From the NCBI RefSeq assembly GCF_041296385.1, contig NC_091015.1:90380004-90444003 (forward strand): a DNA stretch of 64,000 nucleotides. Direction: 5' to 3'. Made by a program: the position numbers and the translations under genes. Below the pieces are notes generated by a model that had not been told where the DNA came from, did no database searches, and saw only the letters and a list, made by a program, of their open reading frames with translations. Shown here piece after piece: positions 26,501-40,200 of this stretch; the stretch's first letter is position 1; each line of letters begins with the position of its first letter. This stretch comes from Aphelocoma coerulescens. Lineage: Eukaryota; Chordata; Aves; Passeriformes; Corvidae.

Positions 26501-29500
26501 TCTGTCCACTTTGTTGTTTTCAAATCTCTGACTACTTCATCTTAAATGCAGCAGTTCCAAAGGCTGATGACTAATACAGTCAAGGAAAATCCAGCATCTT
26601 GCTGAAGAACCTGGTGGTGACTGCACAATGACTTGAGTCTAATGAAGGGTTATTTGCCAACTTCAAAGAACAATGCAGTCTGAGAGCCAACTCCTCTACA
26701 GCGGGAACAAGGATTTAGGATGGAGGAGAAAATGAGAATTTCCTACAAGCATTTTATGACTCCCAAGATATTAAAGGCAAAGAGTAAGAGCAGTACAGTA
26801 AGACTCTCTGCAGCATTTAATGAACACCTTCCCCCAGGAAATAAACTGCCTAAAGCCTGGCCTACAGGCCCAAAACTTGAATTATGCACCTGGCAAATTA
26901 CCTCAGGAGATCCCTTGGCCTAGATTGCCTAAGTAGGTCCTACCTGAACTGAATTCAAACTACAGGAGAAAGTTCCACCATCCAATCCGTACTTGTTGGC
27001 ACCAGACTCCTGAGAGGACCTACATTCTTCCCTGAGAATCAAACTACTGTGTTAATTTCAGTTTCTGAAGATTCCTGATGAAGCCCTTTCAGTTTAAGAG
27101 GTGATTCATTTGCGGAATGTGCCTCATCACAGAATCACAGCATTTTCTGAGTAGGCCCTTCACTCACTGACTACTCATGCAAGTACCAGCACTGGACCAT
27201 CCTGACTAGCCAATGCTTACATTGTAATCTTCATGGAGAGCCTCAAGGATTTATACAATGGCATAATGAATGGAGTCTTTGGTTCTCTGTGCCCTTGCTG
27301 ACCATTCATAACATTCCCTCTGCTTTCTTTTACTTTTTCGTCAGCTAATATTTTTCATGCCTTTCTGCATCTTTTGTCACATCTCAGTGTTGAGAATCTG
27401 GATAACAGCCTGCCATTCAATGTAGGCTTCTTTTTAGATATAAAATTAAGTAATAAAGTTTTGAAGATTTTACGTAATTTACTGCTTAAGCATTTAAGTT
27501 ATTTTCTTTAATTACATGATGAGATAGTCACCAGATATAGAAGAAAGTTGAGTTATGAAGATTGCTCAGTCTCCCCACCATCTGCCTAAATTACCTTTTT
27601 CAACTACGGTAAATGATGAAAATCAGTTATTTCACTCCCAACTGCCCACATCCAGTATCTTCTTGAAACAGAAAAGTACAAAAAATTTAGCTTGAAAGTG
27701 CACCTAATTTTGAAGAAAAATTATTAGTTTAACCAGAATGTATGGCTATCTATCTAAAAACCCCACTGAGAAGCTGTGATTTGTGAACACTTTTACACTG
27801 AAATGAAAGAACATTATCAGCAAATACTGGCCATCTTTACTCTTTTATAGAGATGAGCTATTAAAGGGTAAATTAGTAATGTCTCTGTTAATTGCAGTCC
27901 AAAGCCAACATGTTACGTTTATTAAAAATCCATCAACTGAGAAATTTTATGTTGTTTTACTTTAAAAAGGTAAAGCTATGTCAGAGATACTAATGCCTGT
28001 ACATAACTACTAACTTTTAAGGATGTTGCCACAATAATAAAAAAATAGCAGCCATTAACCATTCAGTCAAGAACAGCGTTATTATCAGAAAGTAATCTCA
28101 TCTGTAATTTTTATAACTCCTTAGTATACTACTCTGAGGTTTTAAAGAAACACTATTAAGTCAATTAAGTGTTGAGGATTTGAAACCGAAAAATTTACAG
28201 AATAACACTATTAATTTTTTGCATGTTCCAACAACAAGCTTTTTGACACTTTGAGTCCAGAATTTTACCTAGAATGTGAAGGTCAGCTACCAGCACAAAC
28301 TCAGAATAGCTGTTTATACTAAAAATCTTCATCATATATGACTTAAATAAATTAATTTAAAATCAGAAAAAAGTGAAGTAGAGCTAACTTACAAATATAA
28401 TTATTATCCATAAGAGCCAATAGCCAAGTTCTGATAATACAGAGAACTTGGTATCATTCAGTCAATCCCAGGCAACTATTCACTTGTTGTACAAAAGTAC
28501 ATGGGGTTTAGCAGTCAAAACTCACCTGTCAGTGCAATCAGCTCAAAATCACAGGCTGACAGAACACAAAGGCACTTAGACAAAGTGAAACAAAACCTAC
28601 CTGTTGAACATCCTGTTGAAAAACGCACAGCTGAAGCCGCTGGTGCAAGCGGACCTTTCGATGCTGCCAGATATTTTCCAGTTGGCGCTGGTGATGCAAT
28701 ACTTCATGGATGACATCCAGGACATGATGAACTGCTTTTGAGTAGTTGGCAGATGCGGTGAGGGAATCGGAGCTCCCAGGAGTCAAAGGTCTCTGGAGTT
28801 TGTCAAGGAGTGACTTCCCATCTTGGCTCACCTGGCCACCAGAAAGGACGAAGAATTACTCATCTTGCCAAAAAGCTTGTCAGGCTACTACTTTGTACCC
28901 CACCCCTTCTCCCAGTTTTAGACGTCTTTAAGAACTCAGAGAGCAATGATGAAGACCCGTTTTACTGCAGGAATGATTACCTACATGCAGCTGTAATAGG
29001 AAAGAAAAAAGATTATATATTCTCTTTCTAAAATAATTTTAAGAAGCAGCACCCTTCTAAATAACAGCCTGTCTTTCCATTATTTCATTACTTTAAGAGT
29101 GATCTTCCTTCAAAGTGTTGGGATTTTTTGTTTGGTTTGAGGTTTTTGTTGTTGTTGTGGATTTTTTTTAAAAACTAGTCAAATCTAACCTAGAATAAAT
29201 ATTCTTCAACTCTTTCCCTAGTCAATGGGATACCTAAAATTAAGCATTTGTCCAGAATTATCCTTCCAAGACAACTTCTCTCTTCATTTGCTGTAAAGGT
29301 GAAGAGGGAGGTTACTTTCTGTAGGTTAATATTAATTTGACAAATACATTTAAACCAACAGATATAAAACTTAGTACGTGAATCAATCTAACACGATTTA
29401 CAACTTCTAAATTATTACTGTTACTGTTAAGCCAAGGGCAAACTGCTGTTAGGGAAAACTTAATTCTGATTAAATCACTTAAACCCTTTCCATACAGCAC

Positions 29501-31223
29501 AGAAAGATACTGTTTTCTAAAATGTGTTTAACTACTAACAGGAAACATTTGTCATTTCTAACTGTTGTCTCCTGTGATTTAAACCACAGCAGAAATATTC
29601 AGATTTACCTTGTATGCTAATTAAAAAGCAATAATCCTCTCTTGTCTGGTCACTATTAACGTTTAGTGTTAAAAGCACTTTTCATTGGCGTTTACTCTTG
29701 TCACTTTTAGCATGAAGCTCAGAGAACTGTTACAATTCACTATCATTCAACTACCTGTAAAGAACTTTTCTAACAGCTCAACTAGCAGGCAGGAAAAAAA
29801 ATCATCTGAAACCACAAGACTGGAGTATAAACAATAGCCTGAATCCATCAAATCAGCACCATGTCAGAAACAGCAAATTTGTCAAGGCCTTCCCCCAGTG
29901 GCTATTTTCAACAACTTTTTACTAAGTCTAGGCACATTTTAAATTTGTTATTCAGTAGTCAAACAGATACAAATGAAAATTCTTTTCTAATAATTAGATT
30001 ACAAGGGAGTTAATTTCTCAGTTCCAGTTCAAGCTCCTTCATTTTAGTAATGAGCATCAACACAGAGAACAAAGCTCACTTCTGAAAGTAGCTCCTGTAA
30101 AGTCAAGTCAGCAGAAAAAAATGCATAGTCCATAGCACAGTTATAACAATATCTTTTTTCTTTTCTGTATCCAAAAGAATTATCCAGTAAATCCTTCAAA
30201 TATTTCAAGATAATGGACTTCAATTATCCATTCAGAGTCCATAAAATCTAGGCGAAAAAAAATAATTGTGACAGCCCCTTGATCCAATTAGTTTATTAGC
30301 TTTATAAACAAATGACTGTGCACAGATTTTCCTTTGGGCTTTATACACTAAAATTTTCTCCCTTCCTAGTGCATGCCTACCTACCATAAGATTTCAGTGA
30401 GATGTATAACTTTATTTATTTATATATATAACTTAATTTAAGGCACATCTATTGGATTTTCAGGCACACCAGTTACCTCAGCTTGTAAGCTAGTAAGTTG
30501 CTTTACTAGTAATACACAGTAATTACCCTCAGCAAAATCAGACTGTCTAGTCTTAAAAGCATTTACTTTCTTGAAATTACTGTCTTCTACTTTGCAACCA
30601 AGTCGTGTTGTCAAGACATTGCAATCTAAAATGAATGACAGTGTTGTGATTCCCATAGTGTTCCTCTCTCTCTTCCCCCACTGTTCATTCATCACAAAAT
30701 GAAAGGAGCTCCGTACTGTAGTAGAAATGAAGTCATACATCTAATAATGATAAGGAATAGTGCTATAATATCCTGACACAGAAAGACGCCTCCATCAATC
30801 TTCAGAAAGGAATGCACGTTTGAAAAACGCTAAATAAAACTAACTGCCCAGAGGAGGAAGACAACTTGTACATACACATACAGTTATTACTACTGCACCA
30901 ATTCTGGTTGCTAAAGACACAGCTGTTTTTTTTACCAGATGGGGAAAAGTAATGACCAGAAATCAGAAGAAAGGCATTTAGTGCTATTTTTTTCCTTCGA
31001 GCAGTACCAGTGAAGATTTTGTTAGAATATCTAGCTATCCCAAAGTCAAAAGCTACAGCTTTGAAATCCTAAATAAATTTTCAAGGTATTTGCCAAAACA
31101 ATCCTATAATCTACTCAGCCAATTTATTTTCTTTATGCATCACCAGCAAGCAAACAGTATTTAACATGCTAATCCACAGTACTTATTTGCACTTAACAGC
31201 AGGCTCGTCCAGTCACATCCCTA

Positions 31224-31272
<49 letters not shown>

Positions 31273-34200
31273 CCACAAAACCAACTCAAACCAAGTAGAA
31301 GAAATGCCATTATTTCAACCTCAGTGCTTTATCACCATTCTAGAGACCTACCCTTCCTACTCCTTGCTGCACTCTCACGAAGCATGCACCCCTGAGCGCC
31401 TCTCTTCACATAAATCTGTTACAAACGTGCTACGTCTCTGTCCCTTGTTTTAAAAAGGGACCATCCCAATGATGAAAGTTGATCATGAAGAAAAGAAACC
31501 TTACCACAAACATGCTTTCAAGAAATGAGTTCAGACAGTTATGTGTAGCAAAATCACAAATATCAGGTGTGATAGTATGTCATTAGACCAACTGACATAG
31601 CAGGATGGCATAGAGCAAGAGAATAGGGATATCAACGTGTAGTTAACACAGAACAAGAATTCATGAACTCTGGACATCTGACTAATGGTCACAAAATTTA
31701 TGCAGGCCCTAAGGTTGCAGGTATTGAAAAAACACGGTTTTGATATGCTAACAACATGATGGATCATTAGCAATAATCTTACCCTCCTTTACTGCTAAAT
31801 GAAATGTGAGCAGACTTAGGATTCAGGCTTCCTATAATGAAGCTGGCTCATTAGAAAGTAGTTTTAGCTTTAATGTAATGTATAAATCACAACCATTAAT
31901 TCAAACCCACGTGACCTCCTTTTAAAGACAGGTGCAAGCTGTGGCCTAAGCTACGCTGTGTCCACTGATCATTTTTACCATGATTTAACCAAACACATAA
32001 TTTTATGAGTATAAAACCAACTGTATCTATTCCAGAACAACATCAGTCCAATTGAATAATAAGAACAGCTTTACCCCACAATAAGAACAATCCTAGCAGA
32101 AGAAAGAAAGACAAGTAAAGCAGGAAATGCAGAAAATACCTGTTAGCTAATAATAGTGAAATGAATATTCATTTGATTTCAGGTAAGTAAAGCACAAGAG
32201 AAAACTCAAAATTTGAAAGAAAACAAAAAAAGATAGTTGAGTCATCACTTTCTAGGCCACCTTCAGAATAAGCATTTTATCTTAAGTTGTAAATACAATT
32301 ATTAGAAATAGTGACAAATATTATGATTCCTGTGTGTGCCGAGTCCAAGATTAGAGCAGCAGCATAGGGTGTGTGTGGATACAAATATTGCTGCTAGCAA
32401 GATTTTCTCTTGCTTCTTTCCAGTCCCGTGAGATACTTTTCTTTCTCACGGAAGATATTTGCAGAGTTCTATAACCTGTGAACACCTGCGACCTTGCAAA
32501 GCCTTGTTTATGGTACAGTAGGAAAATATTTTGACAATGGATGTTTTAGGATTCTAGCCAATTACCCCCAAGGGGTGGCTGATCCTTTGACCAATCAGAC
32601 TATGAAGAAATAGAGTTGTAAAATAATTAAATAAATGAATCTTGCTGCACAATTCCTGCCTGTTGGATCTTTCTTCTCCTCCCTACCACTGCGGGATACC
32701 GTAATAGGTATGCTAATCTTACAAACGCTGACTACATAGGCATGCTAACTCATTTAAGTGTCTTTGAGGTTGATGAAACTAAGTGCATTACCTTCTGGCT
32801 TCTCAAATGACATCCTTTGGTGGTTAAGCCTTTTTTGTAAGGCCATTTCAGAGATGGATTTTCAAAACACACTTAGAGCAATCCATGCCAGCATTCATGC
32901 CTTCCCAAAGAATTCCCAGCTGTCTTGGGGTGATTTTATGAAAAAACTGTATTTCCCTATTGTCTGCTTTATGCCCACAAATGGGTCCCACAGCTTTAAG
33001 CTGGGTCCAGCAGAGGGGGGAGAGAAGCCAGGAGAATTCTTCAGCACGGTTTGTGTTCAAGGACTCACACACACTCCCCCGTATTCTCACCACTGCAGAG
33101 CCAAGGGAGCACCTCCTGCTTTTAGCCAGCCTGTGAGCTGAGGCAAGAAATCCTCTGAAACTAATTCTTCTTCTTCTGGAACTGCTCAGCCCAGCTGTGG
33201 TCTGAGAACTAGATCACTGGACCCCTGGACCAGCAGGGAGGGCGCGAGGATCCCAGCCTCGGACCTTGGGAGGGGCCGAGCCAGCTACAGAGGGAACTCT
33301 AAATCCACCAGCTTTCTCTGCATCGAGGAGGTTTATTATCTAACAGACTCATTTGTTTCCTGTACCCCGCCAGCACTGTGCTTGTTAAATAAACAGTTTT
33401 TTTCACTTTCATCCAAGAAATTCCTCTTGTATCAGTGGGGGAGGGAGTGCTGAAACCTGTCTTCTGGGGCGGTGATGTTCATTACAGGATGTTTCCTCCT
33501 AAACTTGTCTCAAACCCAGACACCAGCTAACTTCTCTTCAAGTAAATGTTTAAACAATAGTATCACACTGCTATTCAAAGGCAGCAATATGCAAATGCAA
33601 ATTAAAATGTACTTAGTGCTCCAAGGGTTGTTTGTACCACACATGGTTAAATCTCGCCTTTGAATTTCTTTCCAAAGATTAAGGGGAAGACTTTAACACT
33701 CCACTTTTGAACAACAGTGGCAAAATACAGTATATGAAATTTTAAAAGAAGCTTGGCACTTGACTTTCCAGCTAATTTCCAATGCAACAAGTGATACCGA
33801 TTCATGATCCAAACTTAACACGACACAATTTTATCTAAGGAAAGACACTGACCTCAGAGTAAGCCAAGGTAATATGCTCATATATCCCTTGATGATGATG
33901 GATAGCATCTTCTAAATCTTGCAGTTCTGAGGGAAGCTCCACCTCACCACAGGCTTTACACCATGAGTCCACATTGCTCATGTACTGCAACAGAGAAGAA
34001 ACACTCAGCTTGATTTTGGGTTCTACCATTAAGCACACATACGATGGTAATATACAAAAGGATGTTAATCTGTGTGACAGACGCTGAAAAGACTTCTTTT
34101 AAGTGAAAAGTCTTTACTGTATTTCGCTCTGAAATAACCAAAAGTTTATACCAGAATAGAAAGAAATATTCAAGTCTGACTATACTTGTGCTTTTAGGTA

Positions 34201-37200
34201 TCTGAAACTCTTTGAGTAGTTTGGAGACAGGCAGGCCTAGCTGTACATTGGCAATCTTCAGAACCAATTTAACTGTTGGCAATATTGATGCTTCAAGTTT
34301 ACTCTTGCTCCTTTTCTTGACTTTGCAGCTAAGAAAATGTTTCCTTCACCCTGCACCTACCATTTCAGAAACATGAAAGCCAGTTAAGATCTTGTTTACA
34401 CGAGGCAGTAAAACATGCTACAGCTTTCAAGTCCAGACCCTTGGTTTTTACCCATCAGCTCCCTGTGCAGATACTCATGGTATCATGAGGTTTATCACCT
34501 CACCTATTTTTAATCTTCAGAGAAAACCATGTTTCTTTGTACATGCACACAAAGAATTACTGGTGAACCATTCACTGAAACACTCCATCGTTATCTTTTG
34601 CTGGAAATAGGTTATCAAGGAAGCAAAGCAGTGCCAGGGCACTGTGAATTCACACCTCAGTCCCCAAAGAACTAACATCTACATGCAGAGAAGCACTAAA
34701 TCCATTTGGCAAGCTACTACAGCAGCAAGCATGTAAGGGATTTACAACTTGAGCAGAGGTCTCCTAGGACTAGCACTGAACTTTGAGCACACAGCTAAGT
34801 CAGCATAGCTGCTCGAGTCAAGCCTTTCAGGGGAAATTGAGGACACTGCAACAGAAACCTCTTCTGCAGATGACTTAAGTTATGTCTGAAGTTTAAGCTG
34901 TCTTGACAGACAAGAAACTGCCATCACAGCTATATGCATAGCAGAAGTTCTGCCGACTTATTTTTCACAGCTAGGGGGCATGAATTTTATACCCCTGCTA
35001 TGCTAGGAAAGGAAGGAGGAAAAAAGCATCTTTTTTCTAGGAGTTTTCATAGTTGTTAAACCTCGTAGAGCCAAGCACATGTGAGCTCTGTAAAATAAAT
35101 TTCCCCTATTCATTTCAAGTTCAAGACTCAAAAGTTATGAGACCAAGCCATTTGTCTCACCATACATATCTTAATTGTTGGAGAACATGTAGTCTTTTGT
35201 AGAAAGAGGAATTCATAGATCACTTCTGGTACTCTTCTATTGTTTGATAGCTGGGCAGAAGGGTGGTAGAATACTTAGCTCTAAAATACTTATTTAATTC
35301 TCATTAAGGGCCAGTTTAAAACATCTCTAATGTTAAGCACTGAACATTAATAGAAGCTCCCATGTGCACCAGTGAGCAGGCACTGATAGCTGGTGCAGTC
35401 TTCACTGTGTCTGACAGTAGGCAGCGACACTTACCTGTCACTTGCAAGAGTACACATGTATTCAAGACGGGCGTGTTTTTTCTTGGGCTGCTTACTTTTT
35501 AATCTTTTTATGTAGGTCAAGTGTCACCAGTCTCTAAAGGGGTCATTCCTCACATTCCAAACCCTCTTTCCTTGAACTCACTCTCCACTGCTAATGAAAC
35601 AGCTAATATATCACAGGCAGGTATCTTACAAAGCAACTAGGGCAATCCATCGCCGCTAATCATAAAATGAAAACTGCAGAAGGAGCAATTACAAGTAAAT
35701 TAACCCCAGCAGATGCAGCACTATTTTCTCTCTTTCCTCCTGTTTACACTTACATTAAGCGGTAAAGAAGGTAACACTGACCCTCACTACAGTTGCCCAG
35801 CATACAATCACACAAAATTTAGTCCCCTGACTTCTGATGAGCATAATTTATTACTTTTGTCATGAAAAATGACAGCATTTGAGTCAAGGTATACCCACCT
35901 GTTCACATTCATCCATCTCTCTTCTACATGTATGGCTGAAAGTGCTTAAACATAAACCCGAATGATCCAAATAATTAGAAAAGCATCCATATTGATAAGG
36001 TACCTAATAGTGTCTATCAAATGCTTCAAGCTGACTGGTGACTTTTCTATCAGGAAACTATTCCTTCATCTCATTTTTATGTAGCTTTTCTGTAAAACCT
36101 GCTAAAAGGACTTATTATAGTGGCATCATTTTATATAATTTACCTTAGTCTGTCTAAGGACATTAAACCAATGTCACCACTACCATAATGAAAAGCAATG
36201 TGTATTTGCATCTTAATACACTCTCATTTCTAATGTCTAGATATTTATCAAGTTAAACATCCATGTACTAGAAATCAGGGAAAGAAATGTCTTAAAATCA
36301 ACTGTACCACCTCTCTCTGTTTCTGAAGTTTTCAGCTCCCAAGTGCTTCCTTCATTCATTCCAAATTAAAGTTATGTCAGACAGGAGACATTTCCTTGGA
36401 TATAATTTAGCAAGGCAAATTGAAAGAAAAGTATCTACATACAGCACACCAGAGCTTCCATGAGCCATACCCATCCAGGAGCCTCTGCTCTCCAAACACA
36501 CCAGGGATGCACAGAGCAGTCAGCCAACGAGATCAGCGGGTGACTCAACTGTGCACACACAGCAGCTCCTTCAGAACTGAACTCCCTTGAGGGCAAAACA
36601 TGCTTTCGCCATTAAGATTATTAACTTGGGGATATTTATTCCTATTTCCCCTACATATACCTCTTCTCTGGCAGTTACACACGGTTAATGACTTAATTAA
36701 AATAATTGGTATAGGCCTAAAGCTAAAATGTTTTTTTGGCATAGGAGGAATCTCTTATGGAATACTAAGTAAACATCTCCCACCACAATTTCAGATTCAG
36801 AAGACAGTTAATTAGCTTTTCAACTTTCAGGCCAGTTCAACCTATGTTTTCTATAAGCAATTATTATGAGTTACATCTTGACACTCAAGGACTGATTGGA
36901 GTTGAGTGGTGAGGACAATAAAAGAAGCGGTAGTTTCTAGATGTAGGAAAGGCATTATATTGATACTTAAAAGCCTTATATATTTAAGCATTTCTGTCCA
37001 CTTCATTTGATTCATATAGCTAATTTGGTTATTTTATCTTGCACTGAAATGAGCAAAGCATTTTGTGGAGAATTTAAGGCCAGTGGGCTAAGCTAAGGAG
37101 AACAAGGTTTTGTTTGAGTATCGAAATCGGCAGAAATAAATATTCTGGCTTTGTTGTCAACCTTTTCAATCACTTTGTTGCACTTTTGTCCAAAGCAAAA

Positions 37201-40200
37201 GCAAACTGCACAACTCACTGTTCCAGCACATACACTTTTGTTGATGCCCTCCCTATTCACTAACCTGTTCAGCTTTTTGATGGAAGATGGAGGACATGTC
37301 CAGTAACGTGCTCCGTTCATCCAAGGCTGCAGCAAATGCCTTCCACTCCTGCTCCAATTGACTGGCAATCTGTTTGATTTGCTGTGAAGCATAATGGCCA
37401 GACTCGATCAGGCGGTTTGCTACTGACATGATGCGGCTGATGTTCACATACACATTCTGTGGAGAAGAAAGAGGGAAAAATTAGTGCAAGTTAGCACACC
37501 AATTAAATACACAAGTATATTCCTAAAAAATTCTACTTTATCACAATACTGAAAACAGTCTGCTTTTATTTGGCAGGTTTATGCATGCCAAACTTTGGAA
37601 CCTAGGTGTATACAGTAACAGTCGATCCATTACTGACAAGTGAGAAGGATGACTTAAAATAACCAGTCTAAAACTCATGTTAACAATCAGCTTAAGACAA
37701 TTTATATTACATAAAGACACATTATTACAATAAAGAGGATGAAATAACCATATTTCACAACAACCACAATAAAAATGCTTACAGACATTCAAGTCAACAA
37801 GACATTCAGATACACACAATATAGGAAAACTGAAGAATCATTACTAAGCTCTTGATCTATCCACAGTATGCATGTGTGCAACATCTGTGAACCTTTACAT
37901 CAACTTCTGAAAGTAACTTTTAAAGAAACAAAACAAAGAACTATGAGCTACAAGAAATTAACAGTTTTACATTTTATTTTCTTGCTGCTATATTGCCTCA
38001 GAGCTAGCACTGAAAATTAGATAAATAAGGTCCAAGATCAGAAGTATTCTCTAGCATACTGGAATTAGTCACTGATGGCTCTTCGTCAATCTAATCTAAC
38101 TTTAAATCAAGTTTCTGATTCCTGTGAAGTAAAACAAGAACAACTTTGCCACCAAAAGCTTTCTGAGCAACTCTTTCAGAGCTACACGTGTATAACATGG
38201 AGTTGACACTTCCTTCAACTGGGCAGACTCCTATACATCTGAATTAAGTTCTTAGAATTGTTGAGGCTGGAGATCACCCAGTACAACCACCAGACACTGG
38301 GCAAATCAGGTGGAACCATGACCTGCTGGCATTCAGCCGTTGCCCAGAGCTTGACACTGACTGGCTGGAGCAAGCACTGCAGTTCCTCCAGGCTTCACTG
38401 TCCAGACTCATCTGAGTGGCAATTAGGACAGGTCCCTATTGATTGTAAACTGTATGCATGTATGCAAGCAGGAGCATACCTGACACAGCCTACACCTCAG
38501 CTGGTCCACTTAATAAACTGAGCACAGCAGTGTCATGTTGGCTGGTTTTCCTTTCAGCACAGTGCCACTTCTTACTTTTTTAGGTTACCCCACACATCTA
38601 TGCTCTGCTTTTTAAGCACAGCCAAACAACTGGCACAGTACAAATCTCCTATTTCCAACAAATTTTAGAAGAGAGCATTTTGGCCTATTAAAAGTGTAGC
38701 ATAAATACAAGACTGTTAAATGAATACAGAAAGCCATTAGATGCTCTTTACAGTTGTGAGAAGAAACAAGTGCCAAAAGAGAAAAGAATAAAGGCTGTAG
38801 TAGACAGCCATTTGAACTTTTTCTGTATCATAAACAAGCAATTTTGGAAATTCTGGAACAGCAGTTAAAAATGAAGGACATGGCACAATAACCACTAAGT
38901 AAAACAAACTAAAACTGAGCTGTGGTTAACATGTATTCATTTTCCCATGGCAATCAGGCTTCACACGTGTGGAAGAATACAGCCTGTAGCAGTATGAATA
39001 TGAACTAAAACGCTGACATTGAACACTTTCCAAGCTATGGACACCACATTCCTTTCCTCAAAAGAAAACCAACCAAGAAAAAAACTTACAATAATCTAAC
39101 CCTTTTACCTCACTACGTGATATATCTACCAAAGTTTTTAAGTGTCAGTATTTTAGAATGCAATGACCCAAATGAGATAGATTTAAGGAGGAAAAGAATC
39201 TGCAATAGCAACTCACTACAATTAGACTGTGTTTAATTGACCCTTGAAGGTCAACAAATTTTGTTAAATTTCCTACAAGGCCAGGTATAAGACAACTGCA
39301 TATGTTGCACACTGCTTGAGAATGAGAAACACTGTTACAAGTGACCTGGTGCTAATTTACCAGATACTGATATCTTACTCATTGTATGCATTTCCACCCT
39401 GGCTTCAGTTAAGGAAGCAACAGCTATGAGGTAATAACTGATAAAGTCTTATTTAGTGACCTCATTTACACCACGTGAATCTGCACGAAGCACCTGCAGC
39501 TTCTAAGTGGGTATCAACTGTCTCAAAGGTGAAAGGCTAATGTGATACTGCAGCTCTTTCATTGTGTTACACACATGACTATTGTAACAAGACTTAAAAG
39601 GTAACTATTCAAGTTACTGCATTACAGTGTGTTTAGTAAGGTTACAAATGTACCTAGCATGATTATTTTCTCTCAAAATGCTCTTTAGCCAGAAGCTGAA
39701 AGGACATCTTACCATGTCTAGAAAGCTCCTCATTGCAGATTTTTCCTCTAAAGGGAGTATACAAATGAAAAAAAGTATTGCTCAGCAAAGCAACACAGAT
39801 TAGTAGCCTAACTGCGCTGTGTCATTCTTTGATGCATGCCTGAAAGGCAAATCCACAGGAAAAATACAGGTGACAGCCTACCAGCTCAATTGAACTTCTA
39901 CCACACTCACACAAAATAAAGCTGGCAGGTAACCTGAAGGTTCCATTTTACTTCCTGATTTTCCCAGGCCCACTTAGAAAATGTTGGTTTAGCTCCAAGA
40001 TTTCAAAGAGCAGTTTTCTGACACAGAGACTACTACGCGTTCAGTTTTAAATGCCATCAACTCAGTGACACGGCCCGTAAGCATCGTAAGTGGCACCTCT
40101 GTATGGACTGTAGTGAGCTATTTTACTGTGATAGAAAGAATTTAGCAATGGAATTTTCAAATCATCTGCCACTTCACACACAAATGACCACCAAAACATG

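Larger units (their letters stand above)
21455..28600 (-). other. TRIO intron 9 (7146 bp)
   Basis: AT-rich intron. It has a C-rich/A-rich low-complexity stretch at 24421-24525 and a short possible CR1 3' end at about 27127-27160. No coding or RNA gene was recognised. Confidence 0.88.
28832..33852 (-). other. TRIO intron 8 (5021 bp)
   Basis: It contains an A47 homopolymer at 31225-31271 and two different LTRs in the last 1.5 kb, at 32331-32705 and 32921-33522. A single empty-site reconstruction would remove about 1 kb of retroviral sequence. No other feature was found. Confidence 0.88.

Noticed and set aside
31166..31453. A 95-codon frame with a poly-lysine stretch
   Set aside because: Produced by translating the A47 run.
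32758..33141. A 127-codon plus-strand open frame
   Set aside because: It crosses the start of the ERVL-like LTR at 32921, so it is a composite of unique and LTR sequence.
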